From the NCBI RefSeq assembly GCF_003119115.1, contig NZ_CP022369.1, positions 62,001 through 126,000 on the forward strand: a DNA stretch of 64,000 nt, in the 5' to 3' direction. The translations under genes and the position numbers were made by a program. Origin of the DNA: Azospirillum sp. TSH58. GTDB taxonomy: Bacteria > Pseudomonadota > Alphaproteobacteria > Azospirillales > Azospirillaceae. The notes under the pieces were generated by a model that did not search any database, was not told the DNA's origin, and saw only the letters and a list, made by a program, of their open reading frames with translations. This document shows positions 1 through 7,929 of this stretch, piece after piece (position 1 is the first letter of the stretch; the number at the start of each line of letters is the position of its first letter).

Positions 1-251
1 CGGGCCAGCGGCAGGGCCAGAAGCCCGCCCGCGGCAGCCCCGGCCAGCGCGGCGGCGGCCAGCCCCAGCGGCATCGGCACGCCCCAGCGCACCGTCAGCA
101 CGGCCGCCGTGTAGGCGCCGATGGAGGCCAGCCCCGCCGTCGCCAGCGAGAAGACCCCGGCGCGCAGCGCGATGTACTGGCTGTAGGCCAGGATGGCGTT
201 CACCAGGATCAGCTCCGCCAGAGGCTGCTGGGCGAGAAGAAGGTCGATCAT
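1..251 (-). CDS. livM: Branched-chain amino-acid ABC permease LivM, N-terminal part (runs off window)
   Basis: The reading frame begins with ATG overlapping the livH stop codon (ATGA) and runs out of the left edge. The visible ~83 residues start MIDLLLAQQPLAELILVNAI and are very hydrophobic, with the Q-Y-I-A-L-x-x-G-V-F-S-L-A-T-A-G stretch typical of LivM-type permeases. LivM pairs with LivH to form the membrane channel of a HAAT-family importer for branched-chain amino acids, amides or related compounds. ATPases and binding protein must lie outside the window. The substrate cannot be told from the permease. Confidence 0.85.
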   Translation of the reverse strand, partial: MIDLLLAQQPLAELILVNAILAYSQYIALRAGVFSLATAGLASIGAYTAAVLTVRWGVPMPLGLAAAALAGAAAGGLLALPLA

Positions 252-1147
252 TGCCGCACCACCCGGATTTCCCGGCGCAGGGTCCCGAAGAAGCCGCTCG
301 GCCGCAGCAGCAGGATGACGAAGAGAAGCCCGAACAGGATCGCGTCGCTGAGGGCGGAGGACAGGAAGGCGACGCTCAGCGTCTGGATCATCCCGAACAG
401 CAGCCCGCCGACCACCGCCCCCGCCACGCTGCCCAGGCCGCCCAGCACGATCACCACGAAGCCGCGCAGCAGATAGGGCTCGCCCATCAGGAAATGGACG
501 GAGTTGAAGGCGATGCCGATGATCACCCCCGCCGCCCCGGCCAGCGCGCCGCACAGGAAGAAGGTCAGGGTGTGCACCGCGCCGGGGTTGACGCCGAGCA
601 GGCTGGCCGTGCGTTCGGAGATGGCGACGGCGCGGATCTGCCGGCCGAAGCTGGTCGCGAACAGGAAGGCCAGCAGCCCCGCCACCAGCACGGCGACGCT
701 GCCGACGATGACGATCTGCTGCAGCGACACCCGCAGCCCGAACACCTGATAGAAGACGATCGGGAAGGTGCCGAAGGGGAAGCGCTGCACCTGGGTGTTC
801 GAGGCGATCTGCGCCGCGCTCATCAGGATCTGCGCGACGCCGAGGCTGGAGATGATCGCCGCGAACTCCGGCGAGCCGCGGCGGCGGAGCGGCCGGAAGG
901 CCACCGCGTCCACCAGCACGCTGAGCAGCCCGGCGGCCAGCATGGCGACGGCGAAGGCCGCCGGCAGCGGCAGGCCGAGCGCCGTGACCGCGAACAGGCC
1001 GGTGAAGGCCCCCCACATGAACACCGCCCCGTGGGCGAGGTTCAGCACGTGCAGCACGCCGAAGATCAGCGTGAAGCCCAGCGCGAACAGCGCGTAGGTG
1101 CTGCCCACGACGATGCCGTTGACGATCTGCTGCGCGACCAGAGCCAC
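248..1147 (-). CDS. livH: Branched-chain amino-acid ABC transporter permease LivH
   Basis: This 299-residue inner-membrane protein has about eight hydrophobic helices and the LivH hallmark near the N-terminus (GSTYALFALGFTLIFGVLHV, then NLAHG). It matches the usual ~290-310 residue length. The start is GTG at 1147, preceded by an AAGGGG ribosome site about eight bases upstream. It overlaps livM by four bases, so the two are translationally coupled. It is divergent from the sarcosine oxidase operon. HAAT permeases near N-methyl amino-acid catabolic genes can import amino acids, urea or amides; the substrate is unknown here. Confidence 0.9.
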   Translation of the reverse strand: MALVAQQIVNGIVVGSTYALFALGFTLIFGVLHVLNLAHGAVFMWGAFTGLFAVTALGLPLPAAFAVAMLAAGLLSVLVDAVAFRPLRRRGSPEFAAIISSLGVAQILMSAAQIASNTQVQRFPFGTFPIVFYQVFGLRVSLQQIVIVGSVAVLVAGLLAFLFATSFGRQIRAVAISERTASLLGVNPGAVHTLTFFLCGALAGAAGVIIGIAFNSVHFLMGEPYLLRGFVVIVLGGLGSVAGAVVGGLLFGMIQTLSVAFLSSALSDAILFGLLFVILLLRPSGFFGTLRREIRVVRQ

Positions 1148-1300
1148 GCTTTTCCCCTTGTCGATGTGGATTTCAGCCCTGATGCGACGAGTCTCCGTGT
1201 GGAACGGAAACGATACCGCGCATCGGTCATGCAGATTTTTCTACACATTCGAATGCAGGTCGTCTACCTATTATCTATTACTCCGGTATGAAAATAGGAA
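1148..1300. promoter_or_regulatory. Divergent promoter region livH / soxB
   Basis: This 153-base gap is much richer in A+T than its surroundings, especially 1230-1300. It holds ATTATCTATT at 1270-1279, a ten-mer repeated exactly at 16808-16817 in front of the E1 alpha gene. It also has CCTATT and AATAGG arms flanking 1267-1298. I see no confident -35/-10 pair. soxB has no good ribosome site: GGAA abuts its ATG and an in-frame TAG sits just upstream, so a leaderless or very short-leader transcript is possible. Confidence 0.5.
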
Positions 1301-2551
1301 ATGACCCGCTACTCCCTCCTCTCCCTGGCCCGGAACGCGCTGACCGGGCACCGCCGCTGGGCGCCGGCCTGGCGCGACGCGGCTCCGAAGCCCGCCTACG
1401 ACGTGGTGATCGTGGGCGGCGGCGGGCATGGGCTGGCGACCGCCCACTACCTCGCCTCCCGCTATGGGGTGACCAACGTGGCGGTGCTGGAGAAGGGGTG
1501 GATCGGCGGCGGCAACACCGCGCGCAACACCACCATCGTCCGCTCCAACTACCTGCTGGACGACAGCGCCTTCCTCTATGAGCACTCCCTGAAGCTGTGG
1601 GAGGGGCTGACGGCGGAGCTCGACTTCAACGTCATGTTCAGCCAGCGCGGGGTGGTCAGCCTCGCCCACAGCGCTCATGAGCTGACGGCGCTGCGCCAGC
1701 GCGACCGCGTCATGCGGCTGAACGGAATCGATTCGGAGATGCTGGACCGGGCGGCGCTGCGCCGGCTGGCCCCGGCGCTCGACCTGTCGCCCACGGCGCG
1801 CTTCCCGGTGGTCGGCGCCTCCATCCAGCGGCGCGGCGGCATCGCCCGGCACGACGCCGTGGCCTGGGGCTTCGCCCGCGCCGCCGACCGGCGCGGCGTG
1901 GACATCGTGCAGAATTGCGCGGTGACCGGCCTGCGCATCGAGAACGGACGCGTGACCGGGGTGGAGACGACGCGCGGCCTGATCCGCGCCGGCAAGGTCG
2001 GGATCGCCGTCGCCGGCCATTCCGGCGTGCTGGCGGCGATGGCCGGGCTGCGCCTGCCGATCCGCAGCTACACGCTTCAAGCCTTCGTGTCGGAGCCGCT
2101 GAAGCCGGTGCTCGACACCGTGATCGTGTCCAACCAGGTGTCCTGCTACGTCAGCCAATCCGACAAGGGCGAGCTGGTCTTCGGGGCGGCGCGCGACAAT
2201 TACAGCTCCTACAGCCAGCGCGGCAGCCTGCCGATCCTGGAGGACTGCGTCGCCAACCTGCTGCAGCTCTTCCCCGCCTTCAGCCGGGTCGGGGTGCTGC
2301 GCGGCTGGGGCGGCACGGTGGACGTGTCGCCGGACCTCAGCCCGATCATCGGCCCGCTGCCGGTGGAGGGGCTGTTCATCAATTGCGGCTGGGGCACCGG
2401 CGGCTTCAAGGCCACCCCCGGCTCCGGCGACGTGTTCGCCGCCACCATCGCGCGGGGGGCGCCGCACCCGCTGGCCGCTCCCTTCGGCCTGGACCGCTTC
2501 GCCACCGGACGGCTCATCGACGAAGCCGCCGCCGCCGGCGTCTCGCACTGA
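1301..2551 (+). CDS. soxB: Sarcosine oxidase beta subunit
   Basis: The 416-residue flavoprotein is the catalytic subunit of heterotetrameric sarcosine oxidase, which demethylates sarcosine to glycine, passing the methyl carbon to tetrahydrofolate and making H2O2. The FAD Rossmann motif VVIVGGGGHGLATAHYLA lies at about residues 34-51. His184 in GIARHDAVAWGF is where I place the covalent-FMN histidine of the family (alignment from memory). The C-terminal NCGWGTGGFKATP motif is typical of the DAO/SoxB fold. Length is normal (405-417). ATG 1301 is the only start available, because a TAG lies in frame at 1295. It is first gene of the soxBDAG unit. Confidence 0.95.
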   Translation: MTRYSLLSLARNALTGHRRWAPAWRDAAPKPAYDVVIVGGGGHGLATAHYLASRYGVTNVAVLEKGWIGGGNTARNTTIVRSNYLLDDSAFLYEHSLKLWEGLTAELDFNVMFSQRGVVSLAHSAHELTALRQRDRVMRLNGIDSEMLDRAALRRLAPALDLSPTARFPVVGASIQRRGGIARHDAVAWGFARAADRRGVDIVQNCAVTGLRIENGRVTGVETTRGLIRAGKVGIAVAGHSGVLAAMAGLRLPIRSYTLQAFVSEPLKPVLDTVIVSNQVSCYVSQSDKGELVFGAARDNYSSYSQRGSLPILEDCVANLLQLFPAFSRVGVLRGWGGTVDVSPDLSPIIGPLPVEGLFINCGWGTGGFKATPGSGDVFAATIARGAPHPLAAPFGLDRFATGRLIDEAAAAGVSH

Positions 2552-2571
2552 CGCACGGGAGAGAGTGAACC

Positions 2572-2853
2572 ATGCTGCTGATCCCCTGCCCCCATTGCGG
2601 CCCGCGCGAGGAGCGTGAATTCCGCTGCGGCGGCGAATCCCACGTCGCCCGCCCCGCCGTCGCCGAAGCGCCCGACGACCGGACCTTCGCCGAGTATCTC
2701 TACGTCCGCACCAACCCGCGGGGCGTGCTGGCCGAGCGCTGGCATCATCTGTACGGCTGCCGGCGCTGGTTCAACCTGCTGCGCGACACGGTGACCCACG
2801 AGATCACCGCGGTCTATCCGATGGGCGCGTCCCGTCCGGAGTCCGCGCCATGA
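2572..2853 (+). CDS. soxD: Sarcosine oxidase delta subunit
   Basis: This 93-residue protein is the small zinc-binding subunit of heterotetrameric sarcosine oxidase. It starts MLLIPCPHCGPREEREFRCGG, with the CPHCG zinc ligands, and has the conserved WHHLYGCRRWFNLLRDT segment at about 62-79. A GGGAGAGAG ribosome site precedes the ATG. Its stop overlaps the soxA start. SoxD has no catalytic role of its own and stabilises the SoxA/SoxB interface. Confidence 0.95.
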   Translation: MLLIPCPHCGPREEREFRCGGESHVARPAVAEAPDDRTFAEYLYVRTNPRGVLAERWHHLYGCRRWFNLLRDTVTHEITAVYPMGASRPESAP

Positions 2854-5840
2854 GCGGCCAGCCCCACCGTCTGCCGCGCGGCGGCCTGATCGACCGCGGC
2901 CAGCCGGTGCGCTTCGTCCATGACGGGCGCTCCTACGAGGGGTTCGCGGGCGACAGCCTCGCCGCCGCCCTGCTGGCCAATGGCGTGCGGGTGGTCGGGC
3001 GCAGCTTCAAGCTGCACCGTCCGCGCGGCATCCTGGGCAGCGGCGTGGAGGAGCCCAACGGCTTCGTGGAAACCGGGGCCGGCGCATTGGTCGAGCCGCT
3101 GGCCGCCGCCACGGCGGTGGAGCTGCAGCCCGGACTGGTGTCGCATGGGCTCGGCGGCTGGCCGTCGGTGCGTTTCGACATCGGTGGTCTGTTGGATTTC
3201 GCGGCCCCGCTGCTGCCCGCCGGTTTCTACTACAAGACCTTCAAGGCGCCCGCCGCGCTGTGGCCGCTCTACGAGCGGGTCATCCGCCGCCTCGCCGGCG
3301 TCGCCCATGCGCCGGAGGAGCCGGATCCCAGCCGCTACGCCAAACGCTGGCACCACGCCGATGTGGCGGTGGTCGGCGGCGGCCCCGCCGGTCTGGCCGC
3401 CGCGCTGGCCGCCGCGGAGGCCGGGGCGCGCGTGCTGCTGGTCGACTCCGACCACCGGTTGGGCGGCAGCCTGCTCGGCGGGCGGGAGGAGATCGCCGGG
3501 CGTCCGGCGCTGGAATGGGTTGAGGCGGTGCGGGCGCGGCTCGCCGCCCTGCCGGACGTTGTGGTGCTCACCCGCGCTACGGCGCTGGGGCAGCACGACC
3601 ACGGATTCCTCAGCGTTCTGGAGCGTACGGCACCCGACACCGAAGGCCCGCGCGCCCGGCTGTGGAAGGTCCGCGCCAAGCGGATCGTGCTGGCGACCGG
3701 CGCGCTGGAACGGCCGCTGGCCTTCGCCGACAACGACCGTCCGGGGGTGATGCTGGCCGGCGCCGTGCGCACCTACCTGAACCGCTACGCCGTGGCGCCG
3801 GGACGGCGGGCGGTGGTCTTCACCAACAACGACAGCGCCTTGCGCACCGCATTGGACCTGGACGAGGCCGGCGTCGCGGTGGCGGCGGTGGCCGACCTGC
3901 GGACGGCGGTGTCCGGCCCATGGGCGGAGGCGTTGCGCGAGCGCGGCATTCCCCTGCTGACCGGCCATGCGGTCGCCGCCGTGCGGGGACGCGGCGCGGT
4001 GCGCGGCGTGACCCTGGCGCACATGACCGACGACGGCGGTGCCCTGCTGCCGGGCACGGAGCAGGACGTCGCCTGCGACCTGCTGGCCCAGTCCGGCGGC
4101 TGGTCGCCCACCGTCCACCTGCACGCCCATGTCGGCGGGCGGCTGCGCTACGACGCGGAGACCGCCGCCCTGCGTCCCATTCCCTGCGAGGGGCCGTGGC
4201 GAGTCGCCGGTGCGGCCAACGGCACCTTCGATCTCGCCGCCGCCCTGGTCGAGGGGACGGAAGCCGGGCGGGACGCCGCGGAGCGCGCCGGACACGTGCC
4301 GGGCGCCCCGTCAGCCGCCCTGTCGGCCAGCCCGACGCCGCCCCTGGCGCCGCGTGCCCTGTGGCGCGTCCCGGTCAAATCGCGGCGGGCGCGGCGCTTC
4401 GTCGATCTGCACAACGACGTGACGGTGGCGGATGTGGAGCTGGCCGTCCGCGAGGGCTACCGCTCCGTCGAGCATCTGAAGCGCTACACCACCGCCGGCA
4501 TGGGGCCGGACCAGGGGCGCACCGGCAACCTGCTCGCCCTGGGCATCCTGGCGGAGGAGCGCGGCGAGCCCATCGACGCGGTGGGGACGACGACCTACCG
4601 CCCACCCTATGTGCCGGTGCCCTTCGGCGCGCTGGCCGGGCGGGACGTCGGCGCGCTGTACGAGCCGGTGGCCGTCACCCCCATCGATTCCCGGCACGCC
4701 GCCGCCGGGGCGGAGTTCCAGAACGCCGGGTCCTGGCGCCGTCCCGCCCTGTTCCCCCGCCCCGGCGAGGAGCGCGCCGCCGCCATCGCCCGCGAGGCGC
4801 TGACCGTCCGCCGGGCCGCCGGGCTGTTCGACAGCTCCACGCTGGGCAAGATCGAGCTGCACGGGCCGGACGCGGTGGAGCTTCTGGAGCGCGTCTACGC
4901 CAACCGCTGGCGCTCGCTGCCGGTGGGAGCGGCGCGCTATGGCCTGATGCTGCGCGACGACGGGACGATCCTCGACGACGGGGTGACCGCGCGGCTGGGC
5001 GAGAACCGCTATCTGGTCAGCACCACCAGCGGCGGCGCCCGCGCCATCCACGACTGGCTGGAGGAATGGCTCCAGTGCGATTGGCCGGATCTCGACGTGG
5101 CGGTGATCCCCGTCACCGCCCAATGGGCCAGCGTCACCGTCGCCGGACCCAACGCCCGCGCCGTTCTGGGCAGCGCCGGCACGGACATCGACCTGTCCGC
5201 CGCCGCCTTCCCCCACATGGCGGTGCGCGAGGGCCATGTCGCCGGCCTGCCGGCGCGGGTCTTCCGGGTCAGCTTCACCGGGGAGCTGTCCTACGAGGTC
5301 AACGTGCCCGCCGGCCATGGCCCCGCCCTGTGGGACGCGCTGCTGGAGGCCGGACGGGGCTTCGGCATCGCGCCCTTCGGGCTGGAGGCCGTGCACATCC
5401 TGCGCGCGGAGAAGGGCTACGTCATCCTGGGCCAGGACACCGACGGCTCGCAGACCCCGCATGACATCGGCCTGTCCGCCCTGGTCGCCGACGGCAAGCC
5501 GGACTTCGTGGGCAAGCGCGGGATGCGGCGCAGCCATCTCGCCGGGCCGGGCCGGCTCCAGCTCGTCGGGCTGCTGACGGAGAACCCGGCGGCGGTGCTG
5601 CCGGAAGGCGCCTGCATCGTGGAGACCACCGACCGGCGCCCGCCGGTGCCGAAGCTGGGGACCGTCACCTCCTCCTACGCCAGCCCCGCGCTCGGCCGCT
5701 CCATCGCGCTGGCTCTGCTGCGCGACGGGCGGGAGCGGATCGGCCGGACGGTGACGGTGGACGGCGACGGGGACTTCGTCCGCGCCACCGTGACCGAGCC
5801 GCGATTCTACGATCCGGAAGGACACCGCCTCCATGCCTGA
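2850..5840 (+). CDS. soxA: Sarcosine oxidase alpha subunit
   Basis: This 996-residue subunit has the usual three parts: an N-terminal ferredoxin-like domain (about 15-105, with GDSLAAALLANGV and RPRGI), a central NAD-binding Rossmann region (VAVVGGGPAGLAAALAAAEAG at about 171-191), and a C-terminal aminomethyltransferase (GcvT-like) half from about residue 620. The GcvT-like half binds tetrahydrofolate and receives the methyl carbon as 5,10-methylene-THF. Length is standard for SoxA (960-1010). The ATG overlaps the soxD stop by four bases, and the 3' end overlaps soxG by eight. Confidence 0.95.
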   Translation: MSGQPHRLPRGGLIDRGQPVRFVHDGRSYEGFAGDSLAAALLANGVRVVGRSFKLHRPRGILGSGVEEPNGFVETGAGALVEPLAAATAVELQPGLVSHGLGGWPSVRFDIGGLLDFAAPLLPAGFYYKTFKAPAALWPLYERVIRRLAGVAHAPEEPDPSRYAKRWHHADVAVVGGGPAGLAAALAAAEAGARVLLVDSDHRLGGSLLGGREEIAGRPALEWVEAVRARLAALPDVVVLTRATALGQHDHGFLSVLERTAPDTEGPRARLWKVRAKRIVLATGALERPLAFADNDRPGVMLAGAVRTYLNRYAVAPGRRAVVFTNNDSALRTALDLDEAGVAVAAVADLRTAVSGPWAEALRERGIPLLTGHAVAAVRGRGAVRGVTLAHMTDDGGALLPGTEQDVACDLLAQSGGWSPTVHLHAHVGGRLRYDAETAALRPIPCEGPWRVAGAANGTFDLAAALVEGTEAGRDAAERAGHVPGAPSAALSASPTPPLAPRALWRVPVKSRRARRFVDLHNDVTVADVELAVREGYRSVEHLKRYTTAGMGPDQGRTGNLLALGILAEERGEPIDAVGTTTYRPPYVPVPFGALAGRDVGALYEPVAVTPIDSRHAAAGAEFQNAGSWRRPALFPRPGEERAAAIAREALTVRRAAGLFDSSTLGKIELHGPDAVELLERVYANRWRSLPVGAARYGLMLRDDGTILDDGVTARLGENRYLVSTTSGGARAIHDWLEEWLQCDWPDLDVAVIPVTAQWASVTVAGPNARAVLGSAGTDIDLSAAAFPHMAVREGHVAGLPARVFRVSFTGELSYEVNVPAGHGPALWDALLEAGRGFGIAPFGLEAVHILRAEKGYVILGQDTDGSQTPHDIGLSALVADGKPDFVGKRGMRRSHLAGPGRLQLVGLLTENPAAVLPEGACIVETTDRRPPVPKLGTVTSSYASPALGRSIALALLRDGRERIGRTVTVDGDGDFVRATVTEPRFYDPEGHRLHA

Positions 5841-6471
5841 CGACCTGACGAAAGCCGGGCGCCCAACGCCGCGCAGCGCCTTCGCGGAGGTGGCGCCGGA
5901 TGGCCTCTTCGAACGTCCCGGCGTCATCCGCCTGCGCGATCCCGGCCACCGGCCCAAGACCCTGCTGCGCGTGCGCCTCACACCCGCGTGGAGCGCCGCC
6001 GCCGAGAGCGTGCTGGGCGTCGCCCCGCCGGACCAGCCGGGCACCCCCGCGCGGTCCCCCGTCGCCAACGTCCTGTGGCTCGGCCCCGACGAATGGCTGG
6101 TGCTGGGCATCGGGCCGGCCAGCAGGTCTTGCATCGGGCTGGGCAGCCTCGCCCCCGCCCTGCTGCGCGCCGGGCTGGCCGCGGCGGAGGTGGGGGACGG
6201 CCTGCCGGACCTCGAACTGTCCGGCCCGCGCGCCCGCGAGATTCTGGCCGGCGGCGCCGCTCTCGACCTGCACCCCACCGCCTTCCCGGCGGGCCGGGCG
6301 ACGCGCACCCGGCTCGGGCGCATCGGCGTCCTGCTGCAACGGGCGGAGGACAGCGGGAACGGACCGGTCTTCCGCCTTCACGTCGAGCGGCCCTGGGCCG
6401 GGCACCTGTGGTCCTGGCTGGCCGACGCCGCGCTCGACCACCCTTCGAACGACGAGAGTTTCCCCCGATGA
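5833..6471 (+). CDS. soxG: Sarcosine oxidase gamma subunit
   Basis: This 212-residue protein matches SoxG in size and position. Recognisable segments are LWLGPDEWLVLG at about 77-88, DGLPDLELSGPRAREILAGG and DLHPTAFPAGRATRTRLGRI. It is related to the GcvT fold and completes the SoxABDG tetramer at the folate site. It overlaps soxA by eight bases and the following dipeptidase-like gene by four, so the unit is transcribed and translated together. Confidence 0.93.
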   Translation: MPDDLTKAGRPTPRSAFAEVAPDGLFERPGVIRLRDPGHRPKTLLRVRLTPAWSAAAESVLGVAPPDQPGTPARSPVANVLWLGPDEWLVLGIGPASRSCIGLGSLAPALLRAGLAAAEVGDGLPDLELSGPRAREILAGGAALDLHPTAFPAGRATRTRLGRIGVLLQRAEDSGNGPVFRLHVERPWAGHLWSWLADAALDHPSNDESFPR

Positions 6472-7451
6472 GCCTGCACGAGTCGCTGACCGTCATCGAC
6501 GGCCTGATCGTTTCCCGCTGGAGCCGTTCGGTGTTCGAGAGCATGCAGCGGGGCGGAATCGCCGCCGCCAACTGCACCTGCTCCGTCTGGGAGGGGCTGG
6601 AGCCGTCGCTGCACGCCGTCGCCCAATGGAAGGTCCGGCTGCGCGAGCACGCCGACCTGCTGGCCCCGGTGCACCGGGTGGAGGACATCGCCCGCGCCAA
6701 GGAGACGGGGCGGGTCGGGGTGATTCTCGGCTGGCAGAACTCCACCGGCTTCGGCGACCATCTGCCCTACGTGGCGCTGTTCCACGAGCTGGGCTTGAGG
6801 GTCGTGCAGCTCACCTACCACACGGCCAATTCGGTCGGATCGGGTTGCCTGGAGAGCCGCGACGGCGGGCTGACCGACTTCGGGCGCGATCTGGTGGCGG
6901 AGCTGAACCGCGTCGGCATCCTGATCGACCTCAGCCATGTCGGGTCGCGCACCGCGGAGGAGGCGATCCTCGCCTCCCGCCAGCCGGTCGCCTACACCCA
7001 CTGCGCGCCCAAGGCGCTGAAGGACCACCCGCGCAACAAGACCGACGCGGAGCTGCGCTTCATCGCGGAGCGCGGCGGCGTGGTCGGCGTGACCATGTTC
7101 CCGCCCTTCATGCCGCGCGGCAACGACAGCACCATCGACGATTACCTGGACGCCATCGAGCACACCGTGAATCTGTGCGGCGAGGATCACGTCGCCATCG
7201 GCACCGACTTCACCCAGGACGTGGACGCGGACGGCATCCGCTACTTCACGCTCGACAAGGGCACCGGGCGCCGCCTGCTGGAGGTCGGGGAGGTGCGCAA
7301 CCCGCCGGGATTCGAGCGGCTGGACGGCTTCCCCAACCTGACCGCCGCCATGGAGCGCCGCCGCTGGCCGGAGCCGCGCATCGCCAAGCTGCTGGGCGGC
7401 AACTGGCTGCGCCTGTTCGGCGAGGTCTGGCGCGACCCGGCGGGCCGCTGA
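6468..7451 (+). CDS. Membrane-dipeptidase (M19) family protein with degenerate metal site
   Basis: This 327-residue protein has the M19 renal-dipeptidase fold signatures: IDLSHVG with His157 and YTHCAPKAL with His178, 21 residues apart as in the family, and IGTDFTQDVD near 240. However, the N-terminal DGHND zinc motif is replaced by DGLIV (residues 11-15), and the bridging Glu region reads GVILGWQNSTG with no Glu. Classical di-zinc dipeptidase activity is therefore doubtful. The start is the ATG overlapping the soxG stop; longer frames upstream only shadow soxG. M19-like genes also sit beside dimethylglycine-demethylase genes in pseudomonads (from memory), so a role in N-methyl-glycine metabolism is plausible. 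Confidence 0.85.
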   Translation: MSLHESLTVIDGLIVSRWSRSVFESMQRGGIAAANCTCSVWEGLEPSLHAVAQWKVRLREHADLLAPVHRVEDIARAKETGRVGVILGWQNSTGFGDHLPYVALFHELGLRVVQLTYHTANSVGSGCLESRDGGLTDFGRDLVAELNRVGILIDLSHVGSRTAEEAILASRQPVAYTHCAPKALKDHPRNKTDAELRFIAERGGVVGVTMFPPFMPRGNDSTIDDYLDAIEHTVNLCGEDHVAIGTDFTQDVDADGIRYFTLDKGTGRRLLEVGEVRNPPGFERLDGFPNLTAAMERRRWPEPRIAKLLGGNWLRLFGEVWRDPAGR

Positions 7452-7473
7452 GGCGACGGGGGAACATCCGATC

Positions 7474-7929
7474 ATGGACCGCAAGACAGCCGCCGACTTC
7501 TTCGGCCGCAAGGTTCCCGACGCCTTCATCGCCGACACGCCGGAGGCCGAGCGCCCCGCCGTCGCGGCGATGCTGGAGGACTCCAAGGGCTTCTTCGAGG
7601 GCTGCGCCCGCCATCAGGTGGTCGCGCAGGTCGTGGAGGCCGAGCGCTGCATGGCCGGGGTCCGCGTCGGCCAGCGCTACGTCATGCAGGGCGCGCACCT
7701 CGACCCGGCGCAGACGACCGGGCCGGTCTGCGTCTTCCTGATGGGGATGCTGGCGCAGCGCGTCGGCATCGCCTTCGACCGCTTCGGTCGGGAAGGGGCG
7801 GTGTCCCTGACCCTGCCGGGCGCCCATTGCACCGACCCCGGCCCGGCGGTCGGCGGCTTCGGCGCGGTGAAGGTGCGCATGTGGATCGAGCCGGTTCCGG
7901 ACGCGGCCTCTAAGGGAGAACAGGAATGA
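7474..7929 (+). CDS. Small conserved-looking protein, possibly TIGR04076-like
   Basis: I cannot name this 151-residue protein with confidence. An N-terminal helix region (1-50) is followed by a strand-rich domain with Cys at VEAERCMAGVRVG and GPVCVFLMGML, then GAHCTDPGPAVGGFGAVKV. That C-x-x-G, C, C-x-D-P pattern resembles the small TIGR04076 family, but this is an eyeball match. It starts with an ATG after a GGGG-rich ribosome site 22 bases past the dipeptidase gene and overlaps the monooxygenase gene by four bases, so it belongs to the sox operon. No signal peptide or membrane helix. Confidence 0.75.
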   Translation: MDRKTAADFFGRKVPDAFIADTPEAERPAVAAMLEDSKGFFEGCARHQVVAQVVEAERCMAGVRVGQRYVMQGAHLDPAQTTGPVCVFLMGMLAQRVGIAFDRFGREGAVSLTLPGAHCTDPGPAVGGFGAVKVRMWIEPVPDAASKGEQE

